NCBI GenBank assembly: GCA_003161815.1
Contig: PMNN01000051.1
Location: forward strand, 1 to 8,573
DNA length: 8,573 bases
Reading direction: 5' to 3'
Origin: Methanobacterium sp.
Lineage (GTDB): Archaea > Methanobacteriota > Methanobacteria > Methanobacteriales > Methanobacteriaceae
How positions within the stretch are numbered: position 1 is the first letter of the stretch; every line of letters begins with the position of its first letter. Below are positions 1-7,551 of this stretch, one piece after another. The notes beneath the pieces are model-generated. The model was not told the DNA's origin and made no database searches. It saw only the letters and a list, made by a program, of their open reading frames with translations. The position numbers and the translations under genes were made by a program.

Positions 1-926
1 AGTTCTACTCTCACTAAAAATGCGAAGTTAGTATTTTCAGATATTTTATCTCTCATTGAATGGCCGTTTACACCCATAAAGTCATCATATACTTCTTCCA
101 CTACAAATCCCCGGTTACATACACAAAATGTTCTAATAAAATCATCATAAGTCTTGGTTATAATATGGAATTTAGGATCCCAGTTTATGCGGGTTACTTT
201 ATCCATTATTATTTGAGGCACTTCTACTCTTACACCAATGTCGACTGGATTGTGTTTTATTGTAATTCCAAGTTTTTCCATCTGGTCTGAAAGCCAATAA
301 GCACCAACTCTTCCCGGTGCAGCAATAACATACTTGCAGATTATGTTAAACTCATTTTTTTCCTGATCTCTGGCTTTGACTGCCTTTATTTTATTATTGG
401 CAATTGTAATGTCTAAAATTTCGGTATCCAGTAAAAATGTAACGCCTTTATATTCGAGTTCCTTTTTAATGGAGCTTATGATTGTTGGAGTTTTATCAGA
501 ACCCATATGCCTCTGGATTATAGGTATGAATTTTATCCCTGAGGCAGCCGAATCTCTTAAAATACCGGATAATTCCTCTTCACTGGGTGCGTAAAGTTCA
601 TCCGGTGCTCCATGTCTTAAAAAGAATTCATCAATCTTGTGGATTATATCCCACGCCTCATCGTGACTTACAAATTCTTCCAGATCACCGCCAATATCCG
701 GTCTTAGGTTGAGTTTACCATCTGAAAGTCCTCCTGCACCACCTACGCCACCAGTGATGTTGCAGGGCAAACATTTTGTGCATGACCCGTTTTTAAGTGC
801 TAAACATTTTCTTGAATTAATATCTCTACCCTTATCTACTATTATTACTTTCATATGTCCTGCGAGTTCACTTGCTGCAAATAATCCCGCTGGACCCGCA
901 CCTATTATCAAAACATCACATTGCAT
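1..926 (-). CDS. FAD-dependent dehydrogenase (NAD(P)/FAD oxidoreductase, COG2509-like), 3' end cut off by the window
   Basis: The minus strand is open from an ATG at 926 to the left edge, giving 308 residues of a protein whose relatives are, from memory, 450-500 residues long. A Rossmann FAD-binding motif GAGPAG lies at residues 9-14, followed by VDKGR at 30-34. Next come four cysteines at 41, 49, 52 and 55, then a glycine-rich GGVGGAGGLSDGKLNL stretch at 59-74, typical of COG2509 dehydrogenases. A second dinucleotide-type signature, VIAAPGRVGAYW, comes later. The substrate is unknown; the family is usually annotated only as FAD-dependent dehydrogenase. The cysteine spacing (C-x7-C-x2-C-x2-C) could hold an iron-sulfur cluster, which is inference. 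An in-frame ATG at 959 would add 11 residues. I prefer 926 because GAGGT lies four bases before it, and the TATA-like box at 958-970 sits almost on the 959 codon, so transcription should begin downstream of 959. sfsA lies upstream on the same strand, 173 bases away. Confidence 0.85.
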   Translation of the reverse strand, partial: MQCDVLIIGAGPAGLFAASELAGHMKVIIVDKGRDINSRKCLALKNGSCTKCLPCNITGGVGGAGGLSDGKLNLRPDIGGDLEEFVSHDEAWDIIHKIDEFFLRHGAPDELYAPSEEELSGILRDSAASGIKFIPIIQRHMGSDKTPTIISSIKKELEYKGVTFLLDTEILDITIANNKIKAVKARDQEKNEFNIICKYVIAAPGRVGAYWLSDQMEKLGITIKHNPVDIGVRVEVPQIIMDKVTRINWDPKFHIITKTYDDFIRTFCVCNRGFVVEEVYDDFMGVNGHSMRDKISENTNFAFLVRVE

Positions 927-957
927 AGGAACCTCATTATCTTGATTAACTATATTC

Positions 958-970
958 ATTTTATATATAA
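958..970 (-). promoter_or_regulatory. TATA-box promoter of the FAD-dependent dehydrogenase
   Basis: Read on the minus strand the sequence is TTATATATAAAA, a strong match to the archaeal TATA box. Archaeal transcription starts about 25 bases downstream of the box centre, here near 940. That would leave a leader of roughly 14 bases containing GAGGT before the ATG at 926. The match is seen; the start site is inferred. Confidence 0.45.
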
Positions 971-1099
971 GGGACGATCTATTTTCTAATTTAATTAATA
1001 TTAAGTTGGAAGATCTATAAAATTTGATGAGTTTCTTCGAAGTATCGACAGGTGCATTTCAAGTGTAACATAGGCCATTCGAATAATACAATTTAAAAT

Positions 1100-1801
1100 T
1101 TATAATTTGATATTAATCCTTTTATGAGGATTTATAGCTAAATAATCATTTTTATAAATATTTTTAAATGAATAAGTCACTATTTTAACTCCTTTTTTAT
1201 GGGCATCGATTAATGTATTTGAAAAATCCGGATCCATTTTAGTGTTGGGAGTGAATTCAACCGCATCCTCTCTCATTATCAGGAATAGTACTGCAGAATT
1301 TAAACCTTCAGATTTAGCACGTATTAGTTCTTCTAAATGTCTTTTTCCACGAGTAGTGGGTGCATCAGGGAACTTGGCTAAACCATTATCCACTAAGGTG
1401 CAGCCTTTCACCTCTAAGAGCATTTTTTCATTTTTATAATACAATAGGAAATCTAATCGGCTTTTTCCGTAAGTGTATTCTCTTTTTTCAACATTATATC
1501 CTTTAAACTCATCCACCCGTCCTGATTCGATAAGTTCAGCGGCTATGTCACTGTGGAATCCAGAGTTTATAAGTATCCAAATACCTTCATTTAAAACCGC
1601 TATTACATCATACTTAGTTTTTCTATTAGTTATGTTTTCAGCAGGCCTTAAAAGTAAGGGGACGCCATGTACTAGAAGTTCTTTAAGTCTGCCCGGATCT
1701 CTGAGATGGGCTTTCTCAGTTCCTAATTTGTAATTGAAAATCACTGTAAATCGATTGGGTCTTTCCAGGAAATTTCCCATTATTAAATTGAATATTATCA
1801 T
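1100..1801 (-). CDS. sfsA: SfsA family DNA-binding protein / nuclease (sugar fermentation stimulation protein homolog)
   Basis: This encodes 233 residues, a normal length for SfsA. The N-terminal part has FLERPNRF (11-18) and [13 protein letters not shown] (31-43), matching the OB-fold half of the family. The C-terminal half has a PD-(D/E)xK nuclease core: SRLDFLL with Asp117, then [10 protein letters not shown] with Glu130 and Lys132, followed by [16 protein letters not shown] (144-159). SfsA was named from an E. coli gene that raised maltose metabolism when overexpressed; the protein binds DNA and has been reported to have nuclease activity, and its role in archaea is not established. A TTG at 1810 would add three residues and an ATG at 1780 would remove seven. 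I chose the ATG at 1801 by similarity to the usual SfsA N-terminus; no clear ribosome binding site decides it. It diverges from cfbD across 176 bases. Confidence 0.92.
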   Translation of the reverse strand: MIIFNLIMGNFLERPNRFTVIFNYKLGTEKAHLRDPGRLKELLVHGVPLLLRPAENITNRKTKYDVIAVLNEGIWILINSGFHSDIAAELIESGRVDEFKGYNVEKREYTYGKSRLDFLLYYKNEKMLLEVKGCTLVDNGLAKFPDAPTTRGKRHLEELIRAKSEGLNSAVLFLIMREDAVEFTPNTKMDPDFSNTLIDAHKKGVKIVTYSFKNIYKNDYLAINPHKRINIKL

Positions 1802-1847
1802 TTTAATCAAAATTTTTATGTTTAAGTTTGAAAATCCAACCTTTAAG

Positions 1848-1858
1848 ATTTTATAATA
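1848..1858 (-). promoter_or_regulatory. Possible TATA box for sfsA
   Basis: On the minus strand the sequence reads ATTATAAAATC. A start about 25 bases downstream would fall near 1827, giving a leader of roughly 26 bases to the ATG at 1801. The region is very AT-rich, so a chance match is quite possible. Confidence 0.3.
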
Positions 1859-1903
1859 AGTCCATGTTACATTATAAATGCTTCATAACTATAATCCTAA
1901 AAT

Positions 1904-1929
1904 ATTTTTATATTTATGAAAAATTTTCA
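1904..1929 (+). promoter_or_regulatory. cfbD promoter: TATA box followed by a palindrome
   Basis: A TATA-like stretch TTTTTATATTTA occupies 1905-1916. It is followed directly by the interrupted palindrome TGAAAA-A-TTTTCA at 1917-1929. A transcription start near 1936-1940 would give a leader of about 40 bases ahead of the TTG at 1978. The palindrome lies between TATA box and start site, where a bound repressor would block initiation. Box and palindrome are seen; function is inferred, and AT-rich DNA makes such palindromes common. Confidence 0.35.
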
Positions 1930-1961
1930 AATGAATTTGGAAAATAATTATAAGTTTAATT

Positions 1962-1967
1962 GAGGTG
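1962..1967 (+). promoter_or_regulatory. Ribosome binding site of cfbD
   Basis: GAGGTG is complementary to the 3' end of archaeal 16S rRNA and ends ten bases before the TTG at 1978. Its TGA (1966-1968) is an in-frame stop, so translation cannot begin further upstream. This supports the unusual TTG start. Confidence 0.6.
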
Positions 1968-1977
1968 AATTTATAAA

Positions 1978-3051
1978 TTGCATCCTAGACCGAGTCCTAT
2001 TGCTGCATCACTCTATACTTTACGTGATCTAAATGCCGACGTCATCATATTACATGGACCTCATGGCTGCTGCTTCCGTACCGGCCGGCTCTTAGAAAAT
2101 GATGGAGTGCGGGTCGTGACCACCGCTATGTCCGAAAACGATTTTATATTTGGAGCTTCTGAGAAATTAGAGGAAACTCTTAAAAAAGTTGATTCATTGT
2201 TTACACCTAAATTAGTGGGAGTGGTTGGTACCTGTGCCAGTATGATTATTGGAGAAGATATGAAGGAAGCCGTAGAAAACGCTGATATACCTGCCCAAGT
2301 CCTCGTAGTGGAATCACATGGAGGTCTAAGTGAAGGTGACAACACAGAAGGAGCTATATCTGTTCTTAACTCTGCAGAGAAGGAAGGAATAATATCCGCA
2401 GAGGAGGCAGAGAGACAGACTCGAATGCTTAAACTTGCCACAAAGATTGAAAAAACACGAGGTATGGCTCAGGGCGAATACTTATCTCCATCCTACGGTG
2501 ATCTTAAAGAGAAAGTGGCTAAAATATTGCTTTCAAGGTTGGAGAGAGGATATAAGGTTGCTCTGGTTTTGAATGCTAAAAAAGAAACATCTTATCTTTT
2601 TGCGGATATTTTAAAAATTCCTTTTGGAAAAATTTACAATAAAAATCCCCCCATGATCATTGCTAACCTAGATGAAGGTGTAGGTCTTCCCCGTATAAAG
2701 CAGCATGCCCATAACATAAGGGAAGAGCTTAAAGCAGGTGGATTAGAAGTTGATGTTGTGACGGGTGGTTTAGATGAATACCCAGTAACTGGTGAAACCG
2801 CTATTGACTTGTTAAAAAATGAATCTATTGACTTGGTAGTAGTTTTAGGTGTTCCTCATGCTCTACCCATAGAATCATTGCCCGTAGAAAGTATAGCAGT
2901 GACTGATGGCCCACGTTTAGTAAAGCCCTTAAAGAAATTAGGATACGATTACGTGGTTACCGAGTTAGATGCTCATGCAAAAACTTTGGGAACATCTGAA
3001 ATTGTATTATCTGATTTTGGGATGGTTTTAAGAGAAATCATGGGTTTATGA
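1978..3051 (+). CDS. cfbD: Ni-sirohydrochlorin a,c-diamide reductive cyclase catalytic subunit CfbD
   Basis: CfbD is the NifD-like subunit of the nitrogenase-related enzyme of coenzyme F430 synthesis. With the NifH-like reductase CfbC, which delivers electrons using ATP, it performs the six-electron reduction and ring closure that turns Ni-sirohydrochlorin a,c-diamide into seco-F430. The 357-residue length fits. It opens with [17 protein letters not shown] (2-18), the CfbD N-terminus, followed by [10 protein letters not shown] (26-35, Cys31 and Cys32) and VVGTCAS (82-88, Cys86). These cysteines are the likely ligands of the [4Fe-4S] cluster; which ones bind it is inferred. The C-terminal half carries further Rossmann-like nitrogenase-type sequence, such as [19 protein letters not shown]. 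The start is TTG, fixed by the family N-terminus and an in-frame stop at 1966. No cfbC, cfbB or cfbE is visible here, so the subunit gene stands apart from its partners in this window. Confidence 0.94.
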   Translation: MHPRPSPIAASLYTLRDLNADVIILHGPHGCCFRTGRLLENDGVRVVTTAMSENDFIFGASEKLEETLKKVDSLFTPKLVGVVGTCASMIIGEDMKEAVENADIPAQVLVVESHGGLSEGDNTEGAISVLNSAEKEGIISAEEAERQTRMLKLATKIEKTRGMAQGEYLSPSYGDLKEKVAKILLSRLERGYKVALVLNAKKETSYLFADILKIPFGKIYNKNPPMIIANLDEGVGLPRIKQHAHNIREELKAGGLEVDVVTGGLDEYPVTGETAIDLLKNESIDLVVVLGVPHALPIESLPVESIAVTDGPRLVKPLKKLGYDYVVTELDAHAKTLGTSEIVLSDFGMVLREIMGL

Positions 3052-3104
3052 AGCTTAAATATATAATAGAAATTTTTTGAATGAAGAAAATTCCTTTGTG
3101 AAAT

Positions 3105-3127
3105 TTTTTTATATAACTATATATTAT
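3105..3127 (+). promoter_or_regulatory. TATA-box promoter of the nucleotidyltransferase-cupin gene
   Basis: TTTTTTATATAAC at 3105-3117 runs directly into TATATATTATA. Depending on which box is used, transcription would begin about 3139-3147, leaving a leader of 26-34 bases. The strong box shows that the gene can be transcribed separately from cfbD, which ends 121 bases upstream. Confidence 0.45.
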
Positions 3128-3162
3128 AGCTTATAATGTAAAGATAATTTAAAGAATTTAAC

Positions 3163-3168
3163 GGTGAT
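3163..3168 (+). promoter_or_regulatory. Ribosome binding site that decides the start at 3173
   Basis: GGTGAT matches the anti-Shine-Dalgarno sequence of archaeal 16S rRNA and ends four bases before the ATG at 3173. The in-frame GTG at 3164 lies inside this site, so it is very unlikely to be the initiation codon. Confidence 0.7.
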
Positions 3169-3172
3169 AAAA

Positions 3173-4180
3173 ATGGCCAAAACTGTGGGAATGATACTAT
3201 GCGGAGGGTTTGGAAAAAGATTAAGACCTATTACGGAGAAGATTCCCAAGCCTTTAATTGAAATGAGAGATAATTATACCATCCTAGATAAACAGCTTTT
3301 TGACTTTAAAAGCGCTGGGGTGAATCGGGTGCTTCTTTTAACAGGGTTTCTTTCGGAGAAAATCCAAGAAAGATATGATGATGAATATTTAGGGGTTAAA
3401 ATTGAATACATCCGTGAGGATGAACCTTTAGGAACTTTGAATGCAATTAAATTAGGTATGGATAGTTTAGGTGATCAGGAACAATCCGTTATTAGAAATG
3501 GGGATGTGGTGGCTGATCTTAACATTAAAAAAATGATTGAACTGGGAAAAACATCTGATTATCCTTTATCCATATTCATCACTAAAATGGTTTCTCCTTA
3601 TGGAATAGTTGAAATCAACGGAGACCGATTAGTGTCATTTAAAGAGAAACCTATCTTAGATTATTACATTAATGGTGGAGTCTACTTCTCCCAAGGTGAA
3701 ATAGATTTTGGAGAGTTTGAAGTGGGTGATATTGAAAAAACCGTGTTCCCTATGCTGGCCAAGGAGAATAAGTTAGGTTATTATAGGGAGGATGGACTTT
3801 TCTGGATGGCTATTGACACTACCAAAGAGTTGGAGGAAATAAAAAAGGAATATAAAAATAGGGAAGATAAACCTTGGGGATATGAGAAAGTCTTGATTTA
3901 TACTGATAAATACTTGACTAAAGAGCTTTTCATTAAAGAAAGTTATCAAACCTCATTTCATTATCATAGTATGAAAGATGAAACTATGTATATAGTGAAG
4001 GGTGCAGGTTACATTGAATTTGAGGATAGGAAAGAGTATTTTGGAAAAAATGACACTATTCGCATAAAGCCCAATGAAAAGCATTCCATTGTAGCTATGG
4101 AAAACACTATTCTACATGAAGTTTCCACTCCTCATTTGGATGACACTGTAAGAGTTAAAGATTTCTACGAAACTAGATAA
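3173..4180 (+). CDS. Sugar-phosphate nucleotidyltransferase fused to a mannose-6-phosphate isomerase type cupin
   Basis: The 335-residue protein has two domains. Residues 4-228 form a nucleotidyltransferase of the RfbA/GlmU-like superfamily: a signature loop [19 protein letters not shown] (10-28), EPLGTLNA (84-91), a metal-binding NGD (109-111, Asp111), FKEKP (156-160) and NGGVY (167-171). Such enzymes join a sugar 1-phosphate to an NTP, releasing pyrophosphate. Residues 232-335 form a cupin like the C-terminal part of type II phosphomannose isomerases, opening with KPWGYEKVL. Likely metal ligands are His263, His265, Glu270 and His304. The domain order recalls bifunctional ManC (GDP-mannose synthesis), but the first domain is shorter and lacks the ManC form of the loop, so the sugar and nucleotide are uncertain. 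A role in cell-surface polysaccharide or glycan precursors is inferred. hisH follows after 57 bases. Confidence 0.85.
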   Translation: MAKTVGMILCGGFGKRLRPITEKIPKPLIEMRDNYTILDKQLFDFKSAGVNRVLLLTGFLSEKIQERYDDEYLGVKIEYIREDEPLGTLNAIKLGMDSLGDQEQSVIRNGDVVADLNIKKMIELGKTSDYPLSIFITKMVSPYGIVEINGDRLVSFKEKPILDYYINGGVYFSQGEIDFGEFEVGDIEKTVFPMLAKENKLGYYREDGLFWMAIDTTKELEEIKKEYKNREDKPWGYEKVLIYTDKYLTKELFIKESYQTSFHYHSMKDETMYIVKGAGYIEFEDRKEYFGKNDTIRIKPNEKHSIVAMENTILHEVSTPHLDDTVRVKDFYETR

Positions 4181-4237
4181 ATATACAAAAAATTTAATTT
4201 AATTATCTTAAAATTTGGTTTAAATAGGATTATAGAA

Positions 4238-4852
4238 ATGATAACCATCATTGATTATGGATCCGGGAATCTTAAGAGCATTAGGAATGGTTTCTCCCAC
4301 ATAGGGGTGGAAGTCAAAGTTTCTCGTGATATTTGTGACCTCGAAAACGCCGATGCCCTGGTACTTCCAGGCGTAGGTGCTTTTGGAAATGCTATGATGA
4401 ATCTCCTACCTTACCAACAGATTATACGGGAGCATATCAATGATGGGAAGCCGTTTTTAGGGGTTTGTCTGGGTTTACAGGTTTTATTCACTAAAAGCCA
4501 GGAAAGTGAAGGAATTAAGGGTTTGAATATATTTGAAGGTGAAGTAGTACACTTTAATGAATCTCTGAAAGAGTATGGAATGAAAATACCGCATATGGGC
4601 TGGAATAACCTTCAAATCAAAAAAACTGCATGTCCTATACTAAATGGAATTGGTAACGATTACATGTATTTTGTGCATTCATATTATGTGCAGCCTGAAG
4701 ATGAGACTGTAATAGCTGCTACTGTTGATTATGGCGCAGAAGTTCCCGCAGTAGTTTATCAAGACCAAATATATGCTACCCAGTTCCATCCTGAGAAAAG
4801 TGGAGAAATTGGATTGCGGATTTTAAATAACTTCGTGAAAACAGTTCCATAA
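4238..4852 (+). CDS. hisH: Imidazole glycerol phosphate synthase glutaminase subunit HisH
   Basis: HisH is the glutamine amidotransferase half of the histidine-pathway enzyme. It releases ammonia from glutamine and passes it to HisF, which makes imidazole glycerol phosphate and AICAR from PRFAR. The 204-residue length is normal. The class I triad is complete: Cys77 in GVCLGLQ, and His184 with Glu186 in QFHPEKSGEIG. IIDYGSGNLKSI (4-15), LPGVGAFG (43-50) and PHMGWNNL (118-125) are HisH signatures that distinguish it from other amidotransferases. The start is ATG with a weak AGGAT site seven bases upstream. No other his gene is in the window, so hisF must lie elsewhere. AICAR made by this enzyme enters purine synthesis, but I see no functional link to its neighbours here. 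Confidence 0.95.
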   Translation: MITIIDYGSGNLKSIRNGFSHIGVEVKVSRDICDLENADALVLPGVGAFGNAMMNLLPYQQIIREHINDGKPFLGVCLGLQVLFTKSQESEGIKGLNIFEGEVVHFNESLKEYGMKIPHMGWNNLQIKKTACPILNGIGNDYMYFVHSYYVQPEDETVIAATVDYGAEVPAVVYQDQIYATQFHPEKSGEIGLRILNNFVKTVP

Positions 4853-4867
4853 TAAGTATTTCTCCAA

Positions 4868-4892
4868 AATGAATTTTCATTAAAGTTTTTTT
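4868..4892 (+). terminator. Hairpin plus T-tract after hisH
   Basis: A perfect six-base stem, AATGAA (4868-4873) and TTCATT (4876-4881), with a two-base loop is followed four bases later by seven Ts at 4886-4892. Archaeal termination depends mainly on oligo-T tracts, so the T-run alone may be the working part. A two-base loop is tight; in practice the stem would lose its innermost pair. Confidence 0.45.
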
Positions 4893-4940
4893 CGATAAAA
4901 AATTACATTAAACTAGAAATAATATAAAAGGTGCATTCCA

Positions 4941-6308
4941 GTGGATATAGAAAGTTTTGTGAGACGTTACATTAAAGATATAGATGAGAAATCTCTTCAA
5001 AATAATTTAAAGGAAAAAATACTTGAATATAAAAGTATTGAACCTCAAAAAGCCGATCAAATGGCGCAAGCTGTGATTGAAGAAGTTAAAAATACTTTAA
5101 AAATAGAAGATTATAATGATGATTTTTTGAAGGAATTAATAAATTATCACGAAGCAGAAGTTAAAATGGGTGAAATTGGAGTAGGCTCTAGAGGAAAAGG
5201 AGACTTCTTCGTACACCAGAAAATTGCAGATATAGTCACCAGTACCCATGCCGATGCTTTTATTAGTCCATCAGCCCAGGATGATGGTGGCGTGGTTAAA
5301 AAAAGCGTTGGATCTCGAGATATTTATGTAACCACCGCTGTTGATGGGATACATTCCCGTTTAAGTGATTATCCATTTCTAGGAGGCTTCCATGTTACTA
5401 GAGCTACTCTTAGAGATGTGTGTGTGATGGGTGCTGACCCAGTAGCAGTATTAAGCGATTTGCATCTTTCAGATGATGGTGATGTGGGAAAGCTATTTGA
5501 TTTCACAGCAGGAGTCTGTGCAGTTTCTGAATTATTAAATGTACCTCTCGTAGCTGGTAGCACTCTACGAGTTGGTGGTGATATGGTTTTAGGTGATAGA
5601 CTAGTGAGCGCTGTGGGTGCTATAGGTATATCAGAATATCCACCCACTGCAAGGAAGCGAGCAGAAGTGGGAGATGTTATTTTAATGACTGAAGGTTCAG
5701 GTGGCGGAACTATAACTACCACAGCTATTTACCATGGCATGTTCGACGTGGTTAATGAAACTATGGATATCAACTTCATAAAATCATCTGAAGCTATTTT
5801 TAAGGCAGGATTACTTCCCGAAGTTCATGCTATGACTGACGTTACAAATGGAGGCCTTAGGGGTGATGCACATGAAATTGCCAGGACCACTAATCTAGGA
5901 TTAACATTCTACCATGACAAAATAAGAGAATTAATAAATCCTAAAGTACTGGAAATGTTGGAAAAATTAGACATAGACCCTCTCGGAGTTTCTGTAGATT
6001 CTTTGATGATAATAGCTCCCCCCAACATTGCAGAGCAAATTAAAAAAGTAGTGTCAGATGCTGGTGTTAGAATCGGTGAGATAGGATTCATAAATGATAG
6101 TGGAATAGCTAAACTCATTAAGGAAGATAAAGACGAAGAATTAAAACCTTTATTTAGAGAATCAGCTTATACTGAAATTAAAAAGATTGTAGGAGAAACT
6201 ACACCTGATGACTTTGAAACAATGAAAGAGAAAGTTGAAAAAGCCGCCTTAAAAGCTATAAATAAAAAGGATAACGTAGTTAAGGCCATACGAAGGAATA
6301 AAATTTGA
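4941..6308 (+). CDS. AIR-synthase-related protein (PurM/SelD/HypE/ThiL superfamily) with N-terminal helical extension
   Basis: The 455-residue protein belongs to the fold of PurM, SelD, HypE and ThiL, ATP-using enzymes that phosphorylate or activate an oxygen or carboxamide group. Recognisable elements are SAQDDGGVV (111-119, the usual acidic phosphate and metal site), TTAVDG (131-136), GFHVTRATLRDVCVMGADP (149-167), VAGSTLRVGGD (204-214) and, in the C-terminal domain, AMTDVTNGGLRGDAHEIA (297-314). Residues 1-75 are a charged, mostly helical extension absent from ordinary PurM or SelD, and MGEIGVGSRGKGDFFVH (76-92) links it to the core. A similar arrangement occurs in uncharacterised methanogen proteins annotated as AIR synthase-related; the reaction is unknown. 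No SelD-type catalytic Cys/Sec is evident near its N-terminus. The GTG start has AAAGGTG seven bases upstream. The next gene begins 41 bases downstream, which suggests co-transcription. Confidence 0.82.
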   Translation: MDIESFVRRYIKDIDEKSLQNNLKEKILEYKSIEPQKADQMAQAVIEEVKNTLKIEDYNDDFLKELINYHEAEVKMGEIGVGSRGKGDFFVHQKIADIVTSTHADAFISPSAQDDGGVVKKSVGSRDIYVTTAVDGIHSRLSDYPFLGGFHVTRATLRDVCVMGADPVAVLSDLHLSDDGDVGKLFDFTAGVCAVSELLNVPLVAGSTLRVGGDMVLGDRLVSAVGAIGISEYPPTARKRAEVGDVILMTEGSGGGTITTTAIYHGMFDVVNETMDINFIKSSEAIFKAGLLPEVHAMTDVTNGGLRGDAHEIARTTNLGLTFYHDKIRELINPKVLEMLEKLDIDPLGVSVDSLMIIAPPNIAEQIKKVVSDAGVRIGEIGFINDSGIAKLIKEDKDEELKPLFRESAYTEIKKIVGETTPDDFETMKEKVEKAALKAINKKDNVVKAIRRNKI

Positions 6309-6349
6309 AAGAAGAGTAATAATTTAATATATGGTTGGGGAATGCATTT

Positions 6350-7507
6350 ATGGAAAAAAAAGAGAATACGGCACTAATTCAGCAAATCATGCAGGATTTT
6401 GCCAGTTCAACAGGACTTGAACCTGTCTCGGATCATCCTAAGCGTTACCTGTGGACTGATGCCTTCGCAGTCTGCAACTACATCGAACTCTTCAGTCAGA
6501 TTAAGGATCAAACCTATCTGAACCTCGCCTTACGTTTAGTAGACCAAGTCCATCACATTTTAGGCAAGCATCGAGATGATGATCCACGCAGCGGCTGGAT
6601 CAGCGGCTTAAATGAAGAAGAAGGTGAATTACATCCCACTAAAGGTGGCTTAAGAATTGGTAAGAGATTGAATGAACGTAAACCTGACGAACCATATAAT
6701 GAACGCCTGGAATGGGATCAGGATGGACAATACTATCATTATCTAACTAAGTGGATGCATGCCCTTCATCGTATGAGTCAAGTCACGCAAAATCCGATAT
6801 ATAATAAATGGGGTATAGAACTTGCACAAACCAGCCATAAATCCTTCGTGTATACCCCTTCATTTGAGGGATGTAAGAGAATGTATTGGAAGATGAGCAT
6901 CGACCTAAACCATCCACAGGTGCCATCCATGGGACAGCATGACCCTCTTGATGGCTACATTACATATAACGAATTAATAGAAAATGTAGAATTAAAAGAA
7001 TCTGATTTAATCTACGAAATTGCTGATATTGCTAACATCTGCCAGAGTATGAGTTGGAACACTACTGATCCCCTCGGCGTCGGCGGACTCCTATCCGATG
7101 CTTCAAGAACCGCACAGTTAATTATAAAATATAAACGAGAATACGTGACTCTCTTGGACAATATTCTGGATTCTGCTTTTCTAGGTGTGGAGTCATTAGT
7201 AGAAGGAGATCTCTTGAAGTATCCCGCAGAGTACCGTTTAGCATTCCGTGAATTAGGATTATCTATAGGACTTAAAGGTACTGAAAATTTACTAAACTGG
7301 ATTAAAAATAACCCAATGTTAAGTGAGAATGAAACGCTGAAGTCACGTGTTGAAAATATTATGCGCTATGCAGCTCTCTCTGACATCATTGAAAAGTACT
7401 GGCTGAACAGTGAAAATAGAGCGTCTCACACTTGGACTGATCATCGCGAGATTAATATGGTTATGCTTGCAACTAGTCTGGCTCCTGATGGATTTCTATC
7501 GATTTAA
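6350..7507 (+). CDS. Uncharacterised protein, possibly an all-helical (alpha/alpha) toroid
   Basis: I do not recognise this 385-residue protein. It has no signal peptide or membrane segment and should be cytoplasmic. It is rich in Trp, Tyr, His and Asp and seems almost wholly helical. Distinctive stretches are RYLWTDAFAVCNY (32-44), HRDDDPRSGWISGL (74-87), HPTKGGLRIGKRLNE (95-109), LEWDQDGQYYHYLTKW (120-135) and TWTDHREINMVMLATSL (361-377). The WTD triplet recurs near both ends (35-37 and 362-364), as might happen if first and last helices close a ring. The pattern recalls six-hairpin glycosidases and epimerases, but that is inference. I chose the ATG at 6350; an in-frame TTG at 6335 would add five residues, but its first codons overlap the GGGG (6337-6340) that best serves as a ribosome binding site. 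Sampled stretches reach 42-50% G+C, above the neighbouring genes, which may hint at transfer. Confidence 0.75.
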   Translation: MEKKENTALIQQIMQDFASSTGLEPVSDHPKRYLWTDAFAVCNYIELFSQIKDQTYLNLALRLVDQVHHILGKHRDDDPRSGWISGLNEEEGELHPTKGGLRIGKRLNERKPDEPYNERLEWDQDGQYYHYLTKWMHALHRMSQVTQNPIYNKWGIELAQTSHKSFVYTPSFEGCKRMYWKMSIDLNHPQVPSMGQHDPLDGYITYNELIENVELKESDLIYEIADIANICQSMSWNTTDPLGVGGLLSDASRTAQLIIKYKREYVTLLDNILDSAFLGVESLVEGDLLKYPAEYRLAFRELGLSIGLKGTENLLNWIKNNPMLSENETLKSRVENIMRYAALSDIIEKYWLNSENRASHTWTDHREINMVMLATSLAPDGFLSI

Positions 7508-7551
7508 ACTAAAAAATAATTAAATATTTTATAAAAGGGGAATTAAAAAAA

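Noticed and set aside
1035..1042. CTTCGAAG palindrome between sfsA and the dehydrogenase gene
   Set aside because: Only eight bases, not aligned with a promoter or start, and not seen again in the window.
2061..2441. Minus-strand open frame of 126 codons inside cfbD
   Set aside because: It is Ser/Thr/Pro-rich shadow sequence opposite a well-recognised gene, with no family resemblance.
3068..3110. Repeated GAAATTTTTT blocks after cfbD
   Set aside because: Simple A/T runs, common in this AT-rich DNA; they may aid termination but do not form a real repeat family.
3164..3172. GTG at 3164 as start of the nucleotidyltransferase
   Set aside because: The codon lies inside GGTGAT, the best ribosome binding site, which points to the ATG at 3173.
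5369..5722. Minus-strand open frame of 117 codons inside the AIR-synthase-related gene
   Set aside because: Low-complexity shadow of the real gene; the plus-strand frame has clear family motifs.
6335..6349. TTG at 6335 as start of the unknown 385-residue protein
   Set aside because: It has no ribosome binding site of its own, and its first codons cover the GGGG that better serves the ATG at 6350.
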